From the NCBI GenBank assembly GCA_027559495.1, contig JAMXSV010000003.1:3286001-3350000 (forward strand): a stretch of 64,000 bases of DNA, read 5' to 3'. The position numbers were made by a program, and so were the translations under genes. This stretch comes from Aurifilum marmelostoma (taxonomy: Eukaryota > Ascomycota > Sordariomycetes > Diaporthales > Cryphonectriaceae). The notes beneath the pieces are model-generated. The model was not told the DNA's origin. It did no database searches and saw only the letters and a program-made list of their open reading frames with translations. This document shows positions 56,995 through 64,000 of the stretch, one piece after another. The first letter of the stretch is position 1. Every line of letters starts with the position of its first letter.

Positions 56995-58200
56995 TCACGA
57001 GGATTTCTCAGCCCACCACCTTTCTAGGCTGTCAACATCGCACCCTTCAACATCCCGCGGGTTCTCGATCCACCACCTAGATCCGTCTCTCGCAATCTCA
57101 TTCCCATACTTCTTCAGGCTGCCGCCGTCGAAACGATGGTTCTTGACCGCAAGCAGCAGGACCACACTCCCCACGGCGGGCGCGAAGGCCTCCGGGTCGA
57201 GAAACACCGTCAGGAGCACCTGCTTGCCCGTCGACGGGTCTGCGAGGCGCGCCGTGCGCTGCTTGAACGGCTGCTTGTTGGGAGGCATGATGGCCAGCTC
57301 CACGCCGGAGAGCCAGGTCACGACGGCGAGGACGTTGACCACCCAGTTTTGCTTGTACGGCAGATTGGGGATGGACTTGAGCGGTGTTAGCTTGACGGGC
57401 TTGTTGCCGGCGGTCTTGCACATTGAGCCGGGCAGGTTTGCGCTGCTGGCTGCGCGGCTGGCGTGTGCGCTAGCTGCTTCCTGGTCGTGTGAGACTGCAA
57501 TTTCGTCTGCTTGGGCCGCTGGCTTTGCAATGCTGTCCTGAGTGGTGTCTTGCCCGCTGGTGTTCTCTGCCGCTGCTCTGAGCACAGGGTTGAACAGGCG
57601 TCGTGCCGTGGGTAGCTGCGGCAAGTCCTCGTCCTCTCGCTCCTGTCCATCTTCTTCTGCTTTGCGGCCAGCTAGCACCAGAGACTTCTCGTGAGCAACA
57701 GGATACATGGCCGGCTGTCTAGACCCCGGCATCACCTGCACGCTGGCAGTATCCCAGCGGACGACGGTCATCTCTCGAACGATCAGGAAGACTTCCACGT
57801 CCTCGTCATCACCTTCCTTGGCCTCTTCCTCCTCAAGGTCCTCTTCCATGCCAAGCAAGCCGTCATCTACCGGTACAGGATGGGGTGTAATGAATCGTAG
57901 CTCGAACCAATCCAGACGGACATCGCAGCCAAGGTGGAACCGCCCGCTGTCCACCACGCGATGCATCTCCGGCGCGACCAGGGCCTGGATGCAGAGCTCG
58001 CCATCTCCTAATAACAACCGCAGTGCACGGTACCGCGGTGAGCTTGGTCTGAACTCGTCTATACCTTCCACCTGGAAAACAGAGCCAGGTGTGCAGTGCT
58101 GTGTCTCGAGTAGATCTTCGATACACGGCTCGAGAGTGAAAGGACCCGAGCCGCTGGATACCCTCACCGTGGACTCGAGAGGAGGTCTGGGGACGGACAT
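56995..58200 (-). CDS. OB-fold-like nucleic-acid-binding protein, 401 aa
   Basis: Single-exon protein of unknown function. The N-terminal 130 residues form one beta-rich block (VFQVEGIDEFRP, then ALRLLLGDGELCIQALVAPE and WFELRFITP). An acidic linker (EEDLEEEEAKEGDDEDVE) and a disordered Ala/Ser/Gln-rich middle follow. The C-terminal block KQNWVVNVLAVVTWLSGVEL, then RTARLADPSTGKQVLLTVFL, VLLLAVKNHRF and SRWWIENPRDV, has the spacing of an OB fold like those of RPA-type proteins. The closing WW is typical of fungal proteins I recall as OB-fold hypotheticals. DNA binding is inference; an orthologue of a named replication or telomere factor cannot be claimed. No signal peptide. Confidence 0.75.
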   Translation of the reverse strand: MSVPRPPLESTVRVSSGSGPFTLEPCIEDLLETQHCTPGSVFQVEGIDEFRPSSPRYRALRLLLGDGELCIQALVAPEMHRVVDSGRFHLGCDVRLDWFELRFITPHPVPVDDGLLGMEEDLEEEEAKEGDDEDVEVFLIVREMTVVRWDTASVQVMPGSRQPAMYPVAHEKSLVLAGRKAEEDGQEREDEDLPQLPTARRLFNPVLRAAAENTSGQDTTQDSIAKPAAQADEIAVSHDQEAASAHASRAASSANLPGSMCKTAGNKPVKLTPLKSIPNLPYKQNWVVNVLAVVTWLSGVELAIMPPNKQPFKQRTARLADPSTGKQVLLTVFLDPEAFAPAVGSVVLLLAVKNHRFDGGSLKKYGNEIARDGSRWWIENPRDVEGCDVDSLERWWAEKSS

Positions 58201-58638
58201 GGAGACGATGTCCGCCGTGACATGATTAAATGATCAAGAGACAGGTAGTTATATGGACCGAGGAGACGGAGAGGAGGAGAGGTATGAGGCTGGAAGTTGA
58301 CAAGAAGGGTTGTAGGAAGATAGGTGCTTATATCAGACGGCATGTGTGGTTGCTTTCAGAGTTGGATCCCAGCGTCGTGTAGGGGACGGGCCGCTGTGGC
58401 GCCGTAGTGCTTAGCCAGCACCACCCACTGTAGCACCATGCTAGCTCCTGACTCGACGCTGTACCGCGGCGGGAAAGGAGCCTGCCGGGCGGTGACCCCA
58501 GGCGCTGTGTGGGTGCCTGCCTGTCAGCCTACTGTACCGAAAAGATTCCTTGAAAAACATCGCCAACTGACCTGCCTTCCTTGTTCCGCGTTACGGAGCC
58601 GTTGTTGTTGCGATACCACACTCCGCATTATCTTTTCC
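58201..58638. other. intergenic between divergent genes, 0.44 kb
   Basis: Shared promoter region of the OB-fold-like gene (minus) and guanylate kinase (plus). No TATA box of note. Confidence 0.55.
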
Positions 58639-59531
58639 ATGATTCTTCCTCAATTGGCTCGGCCACTTCTCAGAGCAGCTCGAGCACCAGCCATCTACCG
58701 CTGTCGTCCCACCACCACCACCACCACCACCACCGTCGACCCTACCAACCTGTCAACGCCCCTCCTCTTCCAACCCCTCCGCACCTTCACCACAACCACC
58801 ACGATGGCTGCCAACCTCCCCACGGACCGCCGCCCCCTCGTCATCTCTGGCCCCAGCGGCGTAGGCAAGGGCACCCTCTACAACCTCCTCCGCGAGCGCC
58901 ACCCGGACACCTTTGCCCTCTCCGTCAGCCACACCACCCGCGCCCCCCGCGACGGCGAGGAGCACGGCGTGCACTACTACTTTGTCACCCGCCCCGAGTT
59001 CGAAGACCTGATCGCCCAGGACGGCTTTGTCGAGCACGCTCAGTTTGGCGGGAACCGCTACGGCACCTCCAAGCAGGCCATCGCCGAGCTGGGCGGGCGG
59101 GGCAAGGTGGTCGTGCTGGACATCGAGATGGAGGGCGTCAAGCAGATCAAGCAGAGCGGCATGGAGGCGCGGTATGTGTTTGTCGCTCCGCCCAGCGAGG
59201 AGGAGCTCGAGAGACGACTTAGGGGCAGGGGCACCGAGAAGGAGGAGAGCGTGCTGAAGAGGTTGAAGCAGGCCAAGTAAGGGGATTCCCTCTCTCTGTT
59301 TCTTGGGACGGTCGAGCAGCTATCGAGAGACGCTGTGAATTGCTGACGAGAAGATACACAGGCTCGAGCTCGAATATTCTAAGACGCCTGGGGTTCACGA
59401 CATTATTGTAGGTCTTGGTTGACATTGTCTGGAACAGCAGATGCTAAAACTAGTGGCAGATCGTGAACGATGACCTCCAGAAGGCCTATAAGCAGTTGGA
59501 AGATTTCGTGTATAAGTCAGCGGACGCATAG
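58639..59531 (+). CDS. guk1: guanylate kinase
   Basis: Converts GMP and ATP to GDP and ADP, an essential step in guanine nucleotide supply. Exons are 58639-59276, 59362-59407 (46 nt) and 59460-59531. The core begins at Met 58804 (MAANLPTDRRPLVISGPSG), giving 196 aa, the normal length. The P-loop is GPSGVGKG, then SHTTRAPRDGEEHGVHYYFV (GMP site), EHAQFGGNRYGT, VVLDIEMEGVKQIK, and LELEYSKTPGVHDIIIVNDDL across the last two exons. An in-frame upstream Met at 58639 would add 55 residues rich in Arg, Leu and Thr and poor in acids (LARPLLRAARAPAIYRCR), like a mitochondrial leader. The poly-Thr within it comes from an ACC microsatellite. Two isoforms from alternative starts are plausible but unproven. 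Confidence 0.93.
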
Positions 59532-60066
59532 ACCGACTCTGCTGCCCGGGCGCAGAAACACATGCTATTGAGGTACTGGATATTAGAAGAGGGATGACCT
59601 CAAGACAGACACCAAGATGACCGACGACAGCACTGACGGCTACATATACAACACGATATATAGACTGCTTCGATGAACAATCTCAAATGTATTCCGGCAG
59701 GTATCAAGACTAGACTCTAATTAGAGTGCCGAAGGGCTGAAGATTAAGAATGGAAGAAGAGACAAGAAAAATGAAAAGGAAGACCCGAGAATACTAAAAG
59801 AGATAAGCGTAATAGTCCAGTCCGTGAGAAAATACGTTTGTCCCATGAGCGCCAAACAGCCCCTTTTTGGCTCAGAAAGGGGAGAGGGCTAAGGCAGGAT
59901 TTAGTTGACCAGCGGCACCACCTCGTCTGCATCATCACAGAGGAGAGATGCCTGTTTGTCTGCCGCTTGCGCGCATTTTGGTCGTCAACCCGGTTTCCAG
60001 CCCTCACAGGCCAGCAAAGCTCGCCTTCACGTTCTCGTCGATTGTGCGTTTCCTGAACGGCTCGTC
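59532..60066. other. intergenic between convergent genes, 0.54 kb
   Basis: 3' flanks of guanylate kinase and septin. Nothing else was recognised. Confidence 0.6.
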
Positions 60067-61261
60067 CTAGTAGCCGTTCATTGTCATACGCTGAGAGCTT
60101 CGGCTCATCTCGCGTTCCGCGGCAGGGCTGATCGGTCTGCTGCTGCTGTGGCCCTGTGCGCTGCCCTCCTTCAGTGCCAGCAGCTGCTTGGAACGGAAGC
60201 CCTCGTAGTGGTTCTGGGACGTCGTCTCGATGAGGTCCTGCAGGTGTGTCCGGAGCAGGAAGTTGCGCAGGTAGACGAACTCGCAGTGGTTCTCGTCCTC
60301 GACATTGATCACACCCCACCTGTTCTGGCGACCGCGGACCTGCTTGCCGTTCACAATGATCGACTTCTCGGACCCGACAACGGCAAAGGGGACCAGGTTC
60401 TAAGGCCCCAGATATTAGTCATGATTCGAATCAAGGCGTCACATATTTCCGGGGTGGGGTGCGTGCACGTACCTTAATCTGGTTGTTCATGGCCCGCTCC
60501 TCGTCGTCGAACTCATCGTTGTCGTAGGGGAACATCTTCAGGTTGTGGAAAGCGAACTCCTCCTTGATGCGCTCCTTGAAGGCCTGGCGCTCGTCCATGG
60601 TCAGGGTGTCGGCCTTGGCAATGACAGGCACAACGTTGACCACATCCGACAGCTTCTTCAGCACCACGATATCGATGGGCTTCAGGGAGTGGCCGGTGGG
60701 CTGGATGAAGAACAGGCAGCAGTGAATGCGGGTGTCCTGGATGTACTTGTCACGCGCAGCAGTGAGCTCCTTTCGCAGGTAGGCGGAGTGCTGGTCCTTG
60801 ATGTACTTGACGATAGGATCCCAGCAGCGGTCGTTGTTGATCAGGTCACCGTAGCCAGGGGTATCGACAATGTTGAGCCTGAGGCGGACGCCATTCTCCT
60901 CGATAATGTGGGACACAGGGTGAATCTCAGTAGTCGAGCGGATGACCTCGTCGGGCACGAGACGACCCTTGGACTCGATGAGGTGGGATGCGAAGATGGT
61001 GTTGATGAGGGTCGACTTTCCGAGACCAGTCTGGCCTATGGGTGAGGAACACGACGCACGTCAGCGAACGACTCGATTGGACTGCCGTGTGAACAGAGAC
61101 CGAGGGCACTGGCGCTCAGGAGTCGAGCAGAAAGACTTACCAACGCAGATGACGTTGAACTGGAAGCCACGCTTCAGGAGCTTGCGCTCGATCTGGCTGG
61201 TGATGCTGTCGAATCCGACGTGGCTCTGGGGGTAAACGGTCGCGGGAGCAACAGTCGCCAT
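60067..61261 (-). CDS. cdc10: septin, CDC10 orthologue (AspD/Sep4 class)
   Basis: GTP-binding cytoskeletal protein that forms hetero-oligomeric filaments at septa, branch points and infection structures. Exons are 61261-61141, 61035-60473 and 60399-60067 (338 aa), with GTAAGT-TAG and GTACGT-TAG introns. The start VGFDSITSQIERKLLKRGFQ matches Cdc10, including the polybasic stretch that binds membrane lipids. G1 is GQTGLGKST (41-49, split by intron 1), G3 is DTPGYG (98-103) and G4 is AKAD (180-183). The septin unique element reads INVEDENHCEFVYLRNFLLR, then THLQDLIETTSQNHYEGFR. The C-terminus is short, without the coiled coil of Cdc3/Cdc11/Cdc12, as expected for Cdc10, and ends SRPISPAAEREMSRSSQRM. 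Confidence 0.95.
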
Positions 61262-61981
61262 GGTCGCTAAGAGAGAAGGCTAGAATCGAATAGAAACAGA
61301 AGACAAATCAAATCGATGATTGAAGAGAGTGTGGTGCTCGGGTTGCTGAGACCTGTGAGTTGGGTATCGTGAGATGGAAAAAGGGAGAAAATGGGAGGGA
61401 ACAACGAGTGAAGGCGAAGAAGTGTAAGGTTCAAGATTGCTTTGCTGGTGATCTTCTCCTTTGCCGTGACTTGCTCGAGCGCTGCAGCGGGATTGATTGC
61501 TTGCCCAAATGACAATTTCCGCCTTGCTGGGGTGGGCGACTGTGGAAAGGGGTCGCAGGCCTACAGCTTCGCAGCAGGGTGGAAAGGGGGCCACCCACAT
61601 CAGCCAATTGACGCATGGTCCCTGCCCCACATACTGCTTGGGGTAGAAGCTCAGGCCACGAACCCCCAAACCCCAGCCCGGCAGGCGTCGCGGGTACCTG
61701 GGTGCTCAGCCAGTCAGGCGTGGTATGCAGCAAGAAAAACCCCTGCACCTCTGGGGAGCTGCCATTCGCGCTAGTAATTTTTCTGGAAGCCAAACCTCGA
61801 CATCAAGATCTTCTCGATAGCATCTCCAAACGCGATCCACGGCTACGCCCTTCTTCCTTCGTTGACAATTGCCGGCACCACACTTCAAGGTCCTGCTGCC
61901 ATACTGCAACGAATAAAGAGACAGGAACTGTATCTGCTCTAGAACCCGAGGTGCCAGCCCACCGATCAAGAAGCGACGACG
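61262..61981. promoter_or_regulatory. divergent promoter region of cdc10 and mrpl32
   Basis: 720 bp between two head-to-head genes. A pyrimidine/purine-rich stretch near cdc10 and GC-rich sequence in the middle fit TATA-less housekeeping promoters. No specific factor site can be assigned. ORFs within it overlap on both strands and show no motif. Confidence 0.5.
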
Positions 61982-62485
61982 ATGGCTAGTGCAATGCTGC
62001 CCGCGCGGGCAGCCTCCATCATCCCACGACTCTCCTCTTCCACAACACCTTCCTCCTTCAGATTCGCCTCTTTCAGCATAAGACAGCTTTCGATACCACT
62101 GCTGCCACGACTATCCCTAGCAGTACCAGCGATATCATTAAATCTTCCTTCGCTCCCGTCATGGGAGGAAATATGGGACGGGCTGCTGAAGGCAGTGCCC
62201 AAGAAGAAGGTGTCACACTCCAAGAAGAGACATAGGCAGATGGCGGGAAAGGCCTTGAAAGATGTCACGTCATTATGCCGTTGCTCGGTGTGCGGACACC
62301 CCAAGCGGATGCACATTCTCTGCCCAAACTGTGCCAAGAGTAAGGACCAACCTAGTTCTTGAGGGATGTACGTTCGCTTTTTGCTGACACTGTCAACAGA
62401 GTTTGCGAGCATGATGACCAAGCCTGGCCAGGGCCTGGGAAACAAGGCACAGATAACAATTGAAAAGAAGGACGGCAAGGAGTGA
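61982..62485 (+). CDS. mrpl32: mitochondrial large-subunit ribosomal protein bL32m
   Basis: Component of the mitochondrial 54S ribosomal subunit. Exons are 61982-62339 and 62400-62485 (147 aa), with a GTAAGG-CAG intron. The N-terminal 65 residues are rich in Ser, Arg, Leu and Pro without acids, a mitochondrial targeting sequence. The L32 core follows: VPKKKVSHSKKRHRQMAGKA, then the zinc ribbon with CRCSVCG and CPNC, which binds one zinc ion. A short C-terminal tail (FASMMTKPGQGLGNK) is encoded by the second exon. In yeast the leader of this protein is cleaved by the m-AAA protease to start ribosome assembly; the same is inferred here. Confidence 0.93.
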
Positions 62486-63408
62486 AGAGCTCACTCGAGG
62501 TAATCGGTCGAAGGATATAACAATGCGGAGCGGACGATGGGCAGTGGCGTGGCATATACAGTCATGCGAAGCTAGAAGAAGTATCGATCCGGAGCGACGG
62601 CATCACTTGTCCGATTCATTCGATGCCATGCTGTTGGACCTGAAAAGAGAGGGAGCGAGCTGCAATATAGCAATGCATGAGGCTCCACATGAGGCGCGGA
62701 CTGTTTCCCAGGGCCTGGTGATATCGTCAGGAAGGAGTGACATCAGCCTACCTGAGACTCGTTCCAGGAATTCTGCCCTAAAGGAGATATATGCATTGAT
62801 GAGGATGCTGTCATAGACCTGGGAAATGTGCCGTTCGAGCTGAGACTTGATCATTTGCATGAACTGAACGTGCTGAAGGACCAGCGTATGTGTTGACAGG
62901 ACGGGTACAAATATGTCAATCAAAGCTCACTTAGTACAAGACTTTCTCAGCGACAAATAAGGAATATATATATCTAGACGTCTCGGCACCATTACAGACT
63001 TTTGTTGAACGCCAACGCTCCTCTTTACTCAGGTAAGGTCTGGTACAATTGCAGGTACACATGTCAGTGCAGGGGACAGACCCGCTAGGATGGTTCCATG
63101 ATGCAACCATCCCCAATGAACCGCATCTGTGAATGCTGTTTCTACCAAGACAAAAAGGCTTGGATAAATGCTGTCTGAGATAATTTGAGCAAGGAAGAAT
63201 CTCTTTTCTTGCATGTTGACTAGTCATACATCTCTGCCTGATCTGATGTATAATCATCCTACAAGCATAAAGCTTTATAGCAGGTATCAACACTCTTACA
63301 TCACCCCAAGCCCAGACCCCACCAACCACTAGCAGCTTCCCCAGAAACTTGACCTGAACAACCTCCCACTGACACCCTCACAACCAGCCCATACATGGAT
63401 CGGTGACG
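62486..63408. other. intergenic, 0.92 kb
   Basis: Between mrpl32 and ski8. Minus-strand ORFs at 62603-62923 and 62931-63329 have no recognisable features. Confidence 0.55.
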
Positions 63409-64000
63409 ATGGTGAGACTCTCAGCAGTTATCTAATGCATCGGAACTAGACTGACATCAATTGTAGTCGAAACAATATCTTACCACCCACACAGTGGACA
63501 ATGGTATGTTTGTCCAACGCCCATTAACCCCGCCACCCATCGCACTCACGATCGCGTCTCTGATCCTGCATCTACAGCCCACACGACCGACATTTTCTCA
63601 TTAGCCGCGACATCAAACGCCCTCCTCACCGGCAGCGGCTCCTCCACAATCAACATCCATCGCACGACAGACCCCAGCGGCACCTTCCCGATCTCCCAAT
63701 CCCTGACGGCCCACAAGCTCGGTACTCATCACATTGCGACAGCCCCCCGCGGCAGTGATGGACGGATCGCGGCGAGTGTTGGCTTTGGCGGAGACATCAA
63801 GGTCTGGCGGTCCGATGCCACCACCGGCGACTGGTCGCTAGACTTTGAGATCTCGCCAGCGGAGGCCAAGGCCCGCGGCGGGGGCGACGTCTGGGCGGTC
63901 GCACTCGACAACCAGGAGAGATACCTCGCTTGCACGGCGCATGATGGGCGGATATGCGTGTGGGATCTGGAGAGCAAAAGTGTCGTGCAGACTTACGAGA
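63409..64000 (+). CDS. ski8: SKI8/Rec14 WD40 protein, 5' part
   Basis: WD-repeat scaffold of the Ski complex, which feeds mRNA to the cytoplasmic exosome; it also has a meiotic recombination role (Rec14). Exons are 63409-63411 (the ATG alone), 63467-63503 (37 nt) and 63578 onward, cut by the right edge. Intron 1 is GTGAGA with ACTGAC branch and TAG; intron 2 is GTATGT-CAG. The protein begins SKQYLTTHTVDNAHTTDIFS, then ALLTGSGSSTINIH, then the first WD blades: SVGFGGDIKVWRSD and LACTAHDGRICVWDLES. The AHTTDIFSLA start is characteristic of Ski8 orthologues. No other ATG upstream gives an open frame into exon 2. The rest of the propeller lies outside. Confidence 0.9.

Noticed and set aside
1..64000. 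tRNA genes, rRNA and CRISPR arrays
   Set aside because: No tRNA B-box with a plausible cloverleaf was found by eye, no rRNA-like conserved sequence, and no spaced identical repeats; CRISPR is not expected in a fungal nucleus.

Overview
This window is nuclear DNA of a filamentous ascomycete (Pezizomycotina, probably a Sordariomycete). Coding regions are broken by 49-170 nt introns with GTRNGT donors and CTGAC/CTAAC branch sites. The proteins are typical of that group: fungal-only families (DUF3632, DUF6594, DUF3716), a septin, a GAL80-like oxidoreductase, a secreted GH5 cellulase and a spherulin-4 protein. The lineage is inferred from gene content only; no species can be named. I placed exon boundaries by hand from splice signals, reading-frame closure and family resemblance. 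For every multi-exon model marked confident the exon lengths sum to a multiple of three.

Layout. 0-9.9 kb: a secreted aspartic protease cut by the left edge, a SNF2/RING ATPase, a DUF6594 membrane protein, and a stand-alone caspase-like protein facing it. 11.4-13.1 kb: a YbjQ-like protein and a doubtful small gene. 15.3-25 kb: a gene-poor stretch with genes for four proteins: a secreted, membrane-anchored protein, a tiny cysteine-rich CYSTM-like protein in three exons, a spherulin-4 protein and a phosphate-type acid phosphatase. 26.5-39 kb: replication factor C subunit 3, an unrecognised ORF, a DUF4804-like protein, a DUF3632 protein, an LCM-type methyltransferase, a GAL80-like oxidoreductase and a coiled-coil protein. 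39-52 kb is accessory in character: diverged direct repeats, a 750-residue orphan, a tandem repeat array, a decayed cyanovirin-like gene, a GH5 endoglucanase, a cytochrome P450, a metallo-beta-lactamase-fold protein and an AT-rich island. 52-64 kb returns to conserved genes: a DUF3716/cupin protein, an OB-fold-like protein, guanylate kinase, septin CDC10, mitochondrial ribosomal protein bL32m and the start of SKI8.

The genes do not form one pathway. Housekeeping genes (DNA replication, septin ring, nucleotide synthesis, mitochondrial translation, RNA decay) sit at about 26-28 kb and 58-64 kb, and secreted or accessory genes fill the rest. There are no core polyketide or peptide synthases, so the P450 and the methyltransferase do not define a biosynthetic cluster. 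The points most worth a second look are the convergent caspase-like/DUF6594 pair, the cyanovirin-like gene with two in-frame stops, the frame-conserved duplicated segment at 39.3-39.7 kb, the GC-AG intron inside the SNF2 P-loop, and the DUF3716-DUF3716-cupin protein.
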